This document shows, one piece after another, positions 1 through 5,774 of a stretch of DNA of 7,405 bases. Position 1 is the stretch's first letter, and each line of letters begins with the position of its first letter. The notes beneath the pieces were generated by a model. The model worked only from the letters and a program-made list of their open reading frames with translations, was not told where the DNA came from and ran no database searches. This DNA is from Candidatus Dojkabacteria bacterium. Lineage in GTDB: Bacteria > Patescibacteriota > Dojkabacteria > B142 > OLB20. A program made the translations under genes and the position numbers. Where the stretch lies: the NCBI GenBank assembly GCA_020429485.1, contig JAGQLK010000053.1, forward strand, positions 1 through 7,405, given 5' to 3'.

Positions 1-138
1 GATGACCTTATGAATGTAGATAGCAAAAAAGATTTGATCAAAGGTGTAAAAGCTGCACTTAAAGATTCACAGAAAAAGCTGCAGAAAGAGATGATGAAAG
101 ATATGGACATATCTCAATTACGTAACATGCTTGGATAA
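1..138 (+). CDS. ybaB: YbaB/EbfC family nucleoid-associated protein, C-terminal end (5' truncated)
   Basis: The window opens inside this gene; 45 codons remain before a TAA at 136-138. The tail is rich in Lys, Asp, Gln and Met (KDLIKGVKAALKDSQKKLQK, then a short Met-rich stretch ending LRNMLG). It resembles the C-terminal helix of YbaB/EbfC proteins, small dimers of about 100 residues that bind DNA and coat the nucleoid. Known context supports this: ybaB commonly sits directly upstream of recR, often after dnaX, and here the stop is 5 nt before the recR start, so the two are almost certainly co-transcribed. The N-terminal two thirds, including the core dimer fold, lie outside the window. The call therefore rests on the tail sequence plus synteny. 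Confidence 0.8.
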   Translation, partial: DDLMNVDSKKDLIKGVKAALKDSQKKLQKEMMKDMDISQLRNMLG

Positions 139-143
139 TATAA

Positions 144-749
144 GTGAAGACTTTTCCTCAATCAGTTCAAAAATTAATAGAACATTTTTCTAAGCTTCCC
201 GGTGTTGGTCCTAAATCAGCATCTAGAATGGCTTTTCATGTATTAAATATGCCTAAAGAATCTGCATTGGATTTTGCAGATACTATTAGGGAGATGAAAG
301 AGAATGTTCAGTTTTGTAATCAATGCTTTCATCTGGCAGAAGGGCCATTGTGCTCAATCTGCCAGGATGCAGAGCGTGATGATAAGATTATGATGGTTGT
401 AGAAGACGTATTGGATTTGATTGCATTTGAGTCCACGGGAGAGTTTGGGGGGCGGTACCATGTGCTTGGTGGAGTAATCTCGCCAGTAAATGGTATCGGT
501 CCTGAAGAGTTAAATATTTTTAGTCTATTTAAAAGGCTAAAAGATTCTGGTGTAGTACAAGAGCTAATAGTAGCTACAAATCCTACTTTAGAGGGCGAGG
601 CTACTGCCATGTATATAAAACAAGAGCTTGTTGATCTAGGGAATATATCTATAACTAGAATAGCAAGAGGAGTTCCAACTGGCGCAGATCTAGATTATGC
701 GGATAGATCTACATTAGCTAAAGCATTATCAGGAAGAATACAGCTTTAA
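144..749 (+). CDS. recR: Recombination protein RecR
   Basis: RecR acts with RecO (and RecF where present) to load RecA onto SSB-coated single-stranded DNA during gap and break repair. The 201-residue product has the family's full length and domain order. A helix-hairpin-helix region includes LPGVGPKSASRMAFHVL (about residues 18-34). A four-cysteine zinc finger follows (C58, C61, C70, C73). A Toprim domain starts at MVVED (about 84-88) and continues through GRYHVLGGVISPVNGIGP and ATNPTLEGEATA. The C-terminal segment ARGVPTGADLDYADRSTL (about 174-191) is typical of the family. The start is GTG at 144; it gives the usual short N-terminus before LIEHFSKLPG, and no upstream start is available before the preceding stop. 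No Shine-Dalgarno is visible. Located 5 nt after the ybaB-like gene. No terminator is evident downstream. Confidence 0.97.
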   Translation: MKTFPQSVQKLIEHFSKLPGVGPKSASRMAFHVLNMPKESALDFADTIREMKENVQFCNQCFHLAEGPLCSICQDAERDDKIMMVVEDVLDLIAFESTGEFGGRYHVLGGVISPVNGIGPEELNIFSLFKRLKDSGVVQELIVATNPTLEGEATAMYIKQELVDLGNISITRIARGVPTGADLDYADRSTLAKALSGRIQL

Positions 750-764
750 TATTCCCATTAAACA

Positions 765-793
765 TTTACATTATTACGTTATATAGATAAAAT
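765..793 (+). promoter_or_regulatory. Candidate sigma-70-type promoter for cca and the downstream RNase
   Basis: TTTACA at 765-770 and TAAAAT at 788-793 each match the -35 and -10 consensus at five of six positions, with an ideal 17-nt spacer. They lie in the recR-cca gap and point toward cca. Transcription would start near position 800, giving a leader of about 64 nt. A short imperfect stem (781-788 with 792-799, loop AAA) overlaps the -10. This is a consensus match only; the sigma factor preference of this lineage is unknown. Confidence 0.5.
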
Positions 794-803
794 CTGTATA
801 GAT

Positions 804-827
804 CGCCAGTACATCAAAGATCTGGTG
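804..827 (+). other. Small hairpin in the cca 5' leader
   Basis: CGCCAG (804-809) can pair with CTGGTG (822-827) through six pairs, one of them G-U, around a 12-nt loop. It falls in the predicted leader between the promoter and the cca start. No U-tract follows, so it is not an intrinsic terminator. It is too small to assign to any riboswitch family and could be chance. Confidence 0.25.
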
Positions 828-863
828 TTTCACGATTAGATATTATTGTATACAAAAGAAATA

Positions 864-2309
864 ATGGAGATTAAATTGATTCAGGAGAGAATTCCCGAGT
901 ATGTAAACAGAACGGCAGACATATTAATCGACAATGGTTACGAAGCATACCTTGTTGGTGGCGCAATAAGGGACATAATTTTAGGCAGGGACCCTAAGGA
1001 CTATGATTTGGCAACCAATGCTCTTCCTGAGCAAATAGCAGAGATTTTTCCAAAGACAATAAATACGAATGCAAAGTTTGGAACCATTTTAGTAATCATG
1101 ACTGATGATAAAGGGGAGAACTTTGATGTAGAAGTTACTACTTATAGAAAGGAAGAAGATTATGTAAAAGGCAGATGGCCGTCCAAAGTGGAATTCACAA
1201 GCGATATTGAGGAGGATCTTTCTCGGAGAGATTTTACCATAAACGCTATGGCACTGGATATGCAGGATCTTTACGATCAAGGTGCAACTATAAGCGAAGT
1301 TGTTTTTGATCCATTTACAGGGCTTGAAGATATTGATAAGAAGCAGATAAAGGCTGTTGGTATTGCTAAAGAGAGGTTTGAAGAGGATGGACTACGTGCT
1401 TACAAGGCGTGTAGGTTGGCATCCGAATTAGAGTTTGAAATTGAGCATGAGACTTTTGAGGCTATAAAAGGCTCCATAGCCATAGCTAAGCAAATCTCGA
1501 TAGAGAGAGTTCGGGATGAATTACTCAAGTTGCTTAAATATTCACCAAAACCATCTATTGGCGTCAACTTGCTTAAAGATACGGGGTTGTTACAATTATT
1601 CATGCCAGAACTGCTTGATTGCGTAGGGGTTGAGCAGCCTGAGTGGCATACAGAGGATGTATATACCCACAGTCTAAAGACGCTCGATCTAGCTGAAGAC
1701 TCGGTGAAGTTAGCTGCGCTACTTCATGATATTGGTAAACCAGCTACGATCTCTAAAGATGAAAAAGGTACTCATTTTTATGGCCATGATGTGAAAGGTG
1801 CAGAGATTGCAATGAATATACTCAAGAGATTAAGGTTTTCAAATAATGTTATCAATCGCAATACTACACTGATAAAATATCATATGTTCTACTACCCATC
1901 TGCGGATTGGAGAAAAGAAAAAGATGTGACAGAAATAAGCCAAGATGAGGATAATGGTGGTTGGACTGATGCGGCGATAAGGAGATTTATTAAAAATATA
2001 GGTGGCGATGATATTATTGACGATTTATTCAAGCTAAGAATTGCCGATGCTACAGCAAATCCAAAATCTGAATTTAATCCTGTGGAGATTGAGGCATTAG
2101 AAAAGCGAATTGCGAAAGTTAGAGCAGAAGATATGGCATTGAAGGTAACTGATTTAGATATAAATGGAAATGATCTGATTGAATTAGGATTGGAGGGAAA
2201 GCGTATTGGTGAGGTTTTAAACCAATTACTAGAAATGGTAATTGATGATCCTAGCTTAAATGATAATGATAAGCTAAGGGAGATAGTAAGTAAATTAATT
2301 AATAAATAA
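864..2309 (+). CDS. cca: CCA tRNA nucleotidyltransferase with HD domain (class II)
   Basis: Adds or repairs the 3'-CCA of tRNAs from CTP and ATP without a nucleic-acid template. Numbering from ATG 864 (481 residues), the head domain has the nucleotidyltransferase signature GGAIRD (32-37) and the metal-binding D-x-D in DYDLAT (46-48). Next comes RRDFTINAMA (121-130), then the base-recognition motif ED-x-x-R (E174, D175, R178). An HD domain follows, with H269 in VYTHSL and H288-D289 in LLHDIGK. The C-terminus carries the conserved DINGNDLIELG / IGEVL block of bacterial CCA enzymes. Length is normal for the HD-containing type. An in-frame TTG at 846 would add six residues; I prefer ATG because the extension adds no conserved sequence. 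No Shine-Dalgarno is seen. The next gene starts 6 nt after the stop, so the two are probably one transcript. The HD domain often gives phosphatase or phosphodiesterase activity on tRNA 3' ends in this family; that activity is inferred here. Confidence 0.95.
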   Translation: MEIKLIQERIPEYVNRTADILIDNGYEAYLVGGAIRDIILGRDPKDYDLATNALPEQIAEIFPKTINTNAKFGTILVIMTDDKGENFDVEVTTYRKEEDYVKGRWPSKVEFTSDIEEDLSRRDFTINAMALDMQDLYDQGATISEVVFDPFTGLEDIDKKQIKAVGIAKERFEEDGLRAYKACRLASELEFEIEHETFEAIKGSIAIAKQISIERVRDELLKLLKYSPKPSIGVNLLKDTGLLQLFMPELLDCVGVEQPEWHTEDVYTHSLKTLDLAEDSVKLAALLHDIGKPATISKDEKGTHFYGHDVKGAEIAMNILKRLRFSNNVINRNTTLIKYHMFYYPSADWRKEKDVTEISQDEDNGGWTDAAIRRFIKNIGGDDIIDDLFKLRIADATANPKSEFNPVEIEALEKRIAKVRAEDMALKVTDLDINGNDLIELGLEGKRIGEVLNQLLEMVIDDPSLNDNDKLREIVSKLINK

Positions 2310-2315
2310 TAAACA

Positions 2316-3752
2316 ATGAAGCTAACATTTTTAGGGGCTGCAGGGACTGTTACTGGTTCGTGCTATTTAATAGAGACCGAAAATAAAAAATTTCTAGTAG
2401 ACTGTGGAATGTTTCAAGGCATTGGGCTAGAAGAAAGGAATAACGATGAATTTTTATTTGATCCAAGAGAAATTGATTTTGTTCTACTAACTCATGCTCA
2501 CATGGATCATTCAGGGTTATTACCTAAATTAGTGAAGCATGGTTTCAAAGGCGATATATATTTAACTCCTCCTACAGCAGCACTTGGAGAAATACTTCTG
2601 CTAGATGCTGCCAAAATTCAGGAAAACAAATTCAAAGAGTATTCAGAGTCAATGCCATATAAAAGCGTTACGAGCTTGTATGACACTTTAGATTCAATTA
2701 ACACTATCGCAATGTTTAGTTCTATTTCTTTTGGTGAGGTCAAGAACATCGATAAAGAGATTAAATTTAAATTTGTAAAAGCTGGGCACATTTTAGGTGC
2801 TGCTAGTATAGTAATTAAAGTAGAAGATAAGGTATTAGTATTTTCTGGTGATTTAGGTAGAGTAGATCAATCAATAATTGAGAGATATGAACATATAAAT
2901 TTAGAAGGGTTTGGTAAGGCAGATTATGTAATTATGGAGTCTTTATATGGCGGTGAGACTCACGCGCATAGAGATGAGTCGATTGCTAAATTTACTGATG
3001 TAATTACTAGAACATTAGATAGTAACGGAAGTGTTATGATACCTTGCTTCTCTGTCCATAGGACTCAAGAGCTTCTTGAAATACTCAAGGAAGCCTATAC
3101 ACAGGGCGTTATTAGGGATAACGTACAAACATTTCTTGATAGCCCATTAGCTCTGAGAGCAACCCGTATTTACGAGCAGTTCTCCACTTATTTTAATACT
3201 AGTACAGAAATTCTAGGTAAAGAAGTTGTCTACGATGAAGCAGTTCAAGCCAACAAAGATAATGCGAGATATGTTCCTCAAAATAATAGATTTTACTTCG
3301 AAAATCTAAAGGTTATCAATCGCTATAAGCAATCGCTAAGAGCTTCTAAGAAAAATAATTCAATATTTATAGCTGGAAGTGGAATGGCTGATGGTGGGCG
3401 AATACTAAATCACCTTAGCGCTGGGATCGAGAACCCTAGAAATACTGTATTGTTTGTCGGGTTTCAAGCAGAAGGTACATTGGGTCGCAAGATAATTGAT
3501 GGGGCAAAGAATATTAATATAAATAAGAGAAATCTAGAAGTTAAGGCGAATATAGAGATTATACGAGGTTTTTCTGCGCATGGGGATACGCATGCATTGC
3601 TGGATTGGCTATCAAGCATTTCTCTTAACGATAATGCACAGATTTTTCTAGTACATGCCGAGCCTGATAGGAGTGAGGCTTTTGATAAGATCTTGAGAGA
3701 AGATGGCTATCATTCACATATTGCTGAGTGGAAATCTACCCAGGAAATATAA
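2316..3752 (+). CDS. Metallo-beta-lactamase/beta-CASP family ribonuclease (CPSF-like)
   Basis: A predicted zinc-dependent RNase of the MBL/beta-CASP group, the family of archaeal and eukaryotic CPSF73 and bacterial TTHA0252-type enzymes. The 478-residue product is slightly longer than typical bacterial members. Visible metal ligands are H60-x-H62-x-D64-H65 (THAHMDH), H158 (AGHILGA) and D179 (FSGDLG). beta-CASP motif A acid is E208 (IMESLYG). The inserted domain has IPCFSVHRTQELL (242-254), FLDSPLALRAT (273-283) and SGMADGGRILNHL (355-367). The C-terminal RMMBL part has H422 in GFSAHGD and H447 in FLVHAEP. All expected catalytic residues are present, so it should be active. It starts 6 nt after cca and is followed 28 nt later by a strong terminator, so it ends the transcript. 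RNA substrate and endo- or exonuclease mode cannot be read from sequence; tRNA 3' processing is a guess from its neighbour. It is not RNase J, which has a different layout. Confidence 0.92.
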   Translation: MKLTFLGAAGTVTGSCYLIETENKKFLVDCGMFQGIGLEERNNDEFLFDPREIDFVLLTHAHMDHSGLLPKLVKHGFKGDIYLTPPTAALGEILLLDAAKIQENKFKEYSESMPYKSVTSLYDTLDSINTIAMFSSISFGEVKNIDKEIKFKFVKAGHILGAASIVIKVEDKVLVFSGDLGRVDQSIIERYEHINLEGFGKADYVIMESLYGGETHAHRDESIAKFTDVITRTLDSNGSVMIPCFSVHRTQELLEILKEAYTQGVIRDNVQTFLDSPLALRATRIYEQFSTYFNTSTEILGKEVVYDEAVQANKDNARYVPQNNRFYFENLKVINRYKQSLRASKKNNSIFIAGSGMADGGRILNHLSAGIENPRNTVLFVGFQAEGTLGRKIIDGAKNININKRNLEVKANIEIIRGFSAHGDTHALLDWLSSISLNDNAQIFLVHAEPDRSEAFDKILREDGYHSHIAEWKSTQEI

Positions 3753-3780
3753 TGGGCATCTGTTAAGACAGGTAATTTTG

Positions 3781-3811
3781 ATAGGCAGGGCAAAAGCTCT
3801 GCCTATTTTTT
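3781..3811 (+). terminator. Strong intrinsic terminator after the beta-CASP RNase gene
   Basis: ATAGGCAGGGC (3781-3791) pairs with GCTCTGCCTAT (3796-3806) to form an 11-bp stem with one G-U pair and an AAAA loop. A run of six T residues follows (3806-3811). Position (28 nt after the stop) and form fit a Rho-independent terminator for the cca-RNase transcript. The reverse strand lacks a matching U-tract, so it works in one direction. Confidence 0.92.
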
Positions 3812-3864
3812 ATGGCTGTAAGTATACTTCATACACCAATCACAATACCCCCTAGATTCTTTAC

Positions 3865-3882
3865 AAACTGCGCATACAGTTT
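3865..3882. repeat. Inverted repeat, 6 bp arms, 6-nt loop
   Basis: AAACTG (3865-3870) and CAGTTT (3877-3882) are perfect reverse complements around CGCATA. No T-tract follows. It is one of three such dyads in this gap and may be a protein-binding site or chance. Confidence 0.4.
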
Positions 3883-3907
3883 ATACATTTAGTGTTCTCT
3901 AAATGAT

Positions 3908-3935
3908 CTGAAAAGTATCAAATTTATACTATAAT
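3908..3935 (+). promoter_or_regulatory. Possible promoter upstream of ychF
   Basis: A perfect -10 hexamer TATAAT lies at 3930-3935, with CTGAAA (3908-3913, four of six matches to TTGACA) 16 nt upstream. If used, it gives a leader of about 270 nt before ychF, which is unusually long. AT-rich DNA produces such matches by chance, so confidence is low. I found no better promoter closer to ychF. Confidence 0.3.
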
Positions 3936-3993
3936 TTTCATTGCTGCTATACAAAAGTTTAATATCTATTACTTTGTTGTTGTACAGAATAAA

Positions 3994-4009
3994 TAGTACT
4001 CATGTACTA
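3994..4009. repeat. Inverted repeat, 6 bp arms, 4-nt loop
   Basis: TAGTAC (3994-3999) and GTACTA (4004-4009) are perfect reverse complements around TCAT. This is a compact 16-bp dyad of the size bound by small dimeric regulators. No poly-T follows. Confidence 0.4.
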
Positions 4010-4070
4010 ATATTTTGATAGATTTAGTAGCCGTATACTATGTATGACAAAAATGTGATTTTGCACATCA

Positions 4071-4090
4071 GATACAATATATAGTGTATC
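4071..4090. repeat. Inverted repeat, 6 bp arms, AT-only loop but for one G
   Basis: GATACA (4071-4076) and TGTATC (4085-4090) are perfect reverse complements around the 8-nt ATATATAG. It lies about 50 nt upstream of the DnaA-box consensus. Its arms contain the ATAC/GTAT tetramer that recurs across the gap. Confidence 0.4.
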
Positions 4091-4140
4091 CCACGCAGGA
4101 CATTATCAGATGTTACGATTCTACTCATACGAACAGGTAA

Positions 4141-4149
4141 TTATCCACA
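4141..4149 (+). promoter_or_regulatory. DnaA-box consensus match
   Basis: TTATCCACA at 4141-4149 is identical to the classical 9-mer bound by DnaA. It sits 63 nt before the ychF start in the AT-rich gap. Only one perfect copy is seen; a one-mismatch copy TTATCCAAA is at 5362-5370. A single 9-mer can occur by chance in AT-rich DNA, so a functional box is possible but unproven. Confidence 0.35.
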
Positions 4150-4212
4150 TTGCTAGTATTGTTATTAACAATTTTCTGTGATAAATTCAATTCGTTATTA
4201 TTATTATTAATT

Positions 4213-5310
4213 ATGAATCTATCTCTTGGCATTGTAGGCTTACCGAATGTAGGTAAGTCGACACTATTTAATACACTTACATCAAATAATATTCCTGCTG
4301 AGAATTATCCTTTCTGTACGATTGATCCAAATGTAGGTGTTGTTCCTGTTGCAGATAATAGAATTAATGAAATAGCAAAGATTGTTAATCCTCAAGATGT
4401 TGTACCAGCGGTTGTTGAATTTTACGACATTGCAGGGATAGTAAAAGGAGCACACAAGGGCGAAGGGCTAGGTAATGCCTTTCTTGCAAATATTAGAAAC
4501 GTTAGCGCAATAGTACATGTCATTCGCGCATTTGAGAATGATGATATCACACATGTAGAAGAAAGAATTGATCCAGCTGGTGACAAAGAAATTATTGAGA
4601 TGGAGTTGATATTAAAAGACCTTGAGTCTCTTAATAATCAAAAAAACAAACTTTCCAAAGAATTAAGAGGTGATTCTAAGAAACAGAAATTTATGGATTT
4701 ATTAAATAAATTAATAGAGCACCTGGAAAATGAGAATTTGGCAATTTCCTTAGAATTAAATACTACAGATCAAGACTTAATAAGATTCCGCAGAGAATTA
4801 TTTTTACTAACTGATAAAAAAATTATTTATCTTATTAATGGAGACTGGTACAAAATAGATGAACAACTTATCAAAGATTTGAGAAAGAAGATAAATATTC
4901 CGGACATTTACCCAGTGCTACCTATGAATATCAAGCAAGAGTATGAGATATCGCAACTTGATCCTGCTGAGCAAGATGAGTTTCGTAATGAATTGGGACT
5001 AGAGTTTAATGGTATTGCAGATTTGACTAGAGCAAGCTATTCACTTCTTGATCTAATTAGTTTTTTTACAGCTGGAGAAAAAGAGGTGAAAGCATGGACC
5101 ATTAAGAATGGTTCAACAGCTCCAGAAGCTGCAGGTACTATTCATACTGATTTCCAAACTAAGTTCATTACTTCAGAGGTAGTAGCGTATAATGATTTTA
5201 TAAATTGTGATGGTTGGCATGGGGTAAAAGATGCAGGAAAAGTAAGATTAGAAGGTAAAGAGTACATTGTGAAGGACGGTGATGTAATGCTTTTTAAGCA
5301 TGGAGCGTAA
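4213..5310 (+). CDS. ychF: Obg-like ATPase YchF
   Basis: YchF/OLA1 proteins are cytosolic P-loop NTPases, usually ATP-preferring, that associate with ribosomes and modulate translation and stress responses. The 365-residue product matches the family length of about 363. It has the P-loop GLPNVGKST (9-17), then NYPFCTIDPNVGVV (31-44). Switch II is DIAG (72-75), followed by VKGAHKGEGLGNAFLANIR. A helical arm spans about 130-180. The C-terminal TGS domain (about 282-365) has FFTAGEKEVKAWTI and EYIVKDGDVMLF. The G4 motif, normally N-x-x-E in this family, reads NGDW (209-212). ATG at 4213 is chosen; the open frame could begin at a TTG at 4150, but that adds a hydrophobic 21-residue extension and moves the family's usual N-terminus inward. 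No Shine-Dalgarno is visible, and (TTA)5 precedes the ATG. It lies just upstream of rpsF-ssb-rpsR, as in Bacillus. Confidence 0.95.
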   Translation: MNLSLGIVGLPNVGKSTLFNTLTSNNIPAENYPFCTIDPNVGVVPVADNRINEIAKIVNPQDVVPAVVEFYDIAGIVKGAHKGEGLGNAFLANIRNVSAIVHVIRAFENDDITHVEERIDPAGDKEIIEMELILKDLESLNNQKNKLSKELRGDSKKQKFMDLLNKLIEHLENENLAISLELNTTDQDLIRFRRELFLLTDKKIIYLINGDWYKIDEQLIKDLRKKINIPDIYPVLPMNIKQEYEISQLDPAEQDEFRNELGLEFNGIADLTRASYSLLDLISFFTAGEKEVKAWTIKNGSTAPEAAGTIHTDFQTKFITSEVVAYNDFINCDGWHGVKDAGKVRLEGKEYIVKDGDVMLFKHGA

Positions 5311-5375
5311 TTATTAGAAAATAGCTCTTGCTTAGTGGAAGTATATTCGATTAATATAATATTATCCAAAAATGC

Positions 5376-5398
5376 ACGCCTGTGGTGTTCTTTTTTTT
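5376..5398 (+). terminator. Probable intrinsic terminator after ychF
   Basis: ACGCC (5376-5380) pairs with GGTGT (5384-5388), including one G-U pair, around the loop TGT, and eight T residues follow at 5391-5398. Outward, G5374-C5390 and a run of A (5368-5372) against the T run could extend the stem past two mismatches. It is 66 nt after the ychF stop. The stem is short, so it may be leaky or act as an attenuator for the S6 operon. Confidence 0.55.
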
Positions 5399-5407
5399 GA
5401 ACGTTTA

Positions 5408-5416
5408 TGGTATTAT
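5408..5416 (+). promoter_or_regulatory. Candidate extended -10 promoter for rpsF-ssb-rpsR
   Basis: TGGTATTAT at 5408-5416 is an extended -10 element (TGn followed by TATTAT, five of six matches). The -35 position would fall in the T-run of the terminator just upstream and is poor. Transcription would start near 5423, leaving a leader of about 43 nt before rpsF. A second perfect TATAAT at 5355-5360 lies upstream of the terminator hairpin but lacks a good -35. Confidence 0.4.
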
Positions 5417-5465
5417 TCTATGCATTCCATAAATATTAGTTTATTTAAGTTAGTAGAATTGTCAT

Positions 5466-5750
5466 ATGGACTATGAAATGATGGTGATTCTCAAGCCCCT
5501 TTTACCTGAAGACATCAGAGCTGGTGTACTGAAACGTATAAATACTCTTGTGAAAGAGCATAAAGGCAGTATCAAATCAGAAGATGTTTGGGGTAAAAGA
5601 CATTTGGCTTACCCAATCAAGAATCACGAAGAAGGCTATTATATAGTCTATAATTTAGAGCTTGAATCTGATCAGGTTCAAGACCTTCAAAGAGAGTTAA
5701 AACTGATCAGCGACATATTGAGATTCTTGTTGATTAAACAAGAGAAGTAA
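5466..5750 (+). CDS. rpsF: 30S ribosomal protein S6
   Basis: S6 is a small-subunit protein of the central domain that forms a heterodimer with S18 on 16S rRNA. The 94-residue product is the normal bacterial length and lacks the glutamate-rich tail of E. coli S6. Recognisable family blocks are YEMMVILKP (3-11), SEDVWGKRHLAYPIKN (38-53), EEGYYIVYNLEL (55-66) and LISDILRFLLIK (80-91). ATG at 5466 places YEMM at the usual N-terminal position. No Shine-Dalgarno is present. It is the first gene of the rpsF-ssb-rpsR set, with 24 nt to ssb. I looked for the conserved CCG-containing S6:S18 autoregulatory leader motif in 5311-5465 and found no CCG on this strand. Confidence 0.97.
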   Translation: MDYEMMVILKPLLPEDIRAGVLKRINTLVKEHKGSIKSEDVWGKRHLAYPIKNHEEGYYIVYNLELESDQVQDLQRELKLISDILRFLLIKQEK

Positions 5751-5774
5751 TATTTATTTATTAAGTAATTTAGG

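Larger units (their letters stand above)
3812..4212. other. AT-rich intergenic region without a recognisable gene
   Basis: About 400 nt between the terminator and the ychF ATG, roughly 28% GC by hand count over 3841-4212. I found no reading frame with recognisable protein sequence on either strand. I also found no tRNA T-arm or known structured-RNA signature. It contains a 10-bp palindrome AAGTATACTT (3820-3829), three perfect 6-bp inverted repeats, a possible promoter (3908-3935), a perfect DnaA-box consensus (4141-4149) and a (TTA)5 run (4195-4209). The tetramer ATAC occurs nine times and its complement GTAT six times, about three times the base-composition expectation. It could be a replication-related locus, a long regulatory leader for ychF, or decayed sequence. 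Confidence 0.6.

Noticed and set aside
329..610. 93-codon frame on the minus strand inside recR
   Set aside because: It lies wholly within conserved recR, and its product is Ser/Thr-rich with no family features; it is an antisense shadow.
846..863. TTG start extending the CCA enzyme by six residues
   Set aside because: It adds nothing conserved, and an ATG at 864 is available at a normal distance from the GGAIRD motif.
1089..1603. Two minus-strand frames (63 and 67 codons) inside cca
   Set aside because: Both are antisense to conserved cca sequence and show no recognisable protein motif.
4100..4140. Possible tRNA or other structured RNA, suggested by TGTTACG and CGAACA pairing
   Set aside because: Pairing needs a bulge, there is no acceptor stem or T-loop consensus, and no cloverleaf can be drawn.
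4150..4212. TTG start extending YchF by 21 residues
   Set aside because: The extension is a hydrophobic run from TTA repeats absent from the family; ATG 4213 gives the canonical N-terminus and length.
5142..5369. 75-codon minus-strand frame over the ychF 3' end
   Set aside because: It is antisense to the conserved TGS domain and only its first part leaves the gene; no family resemblance.
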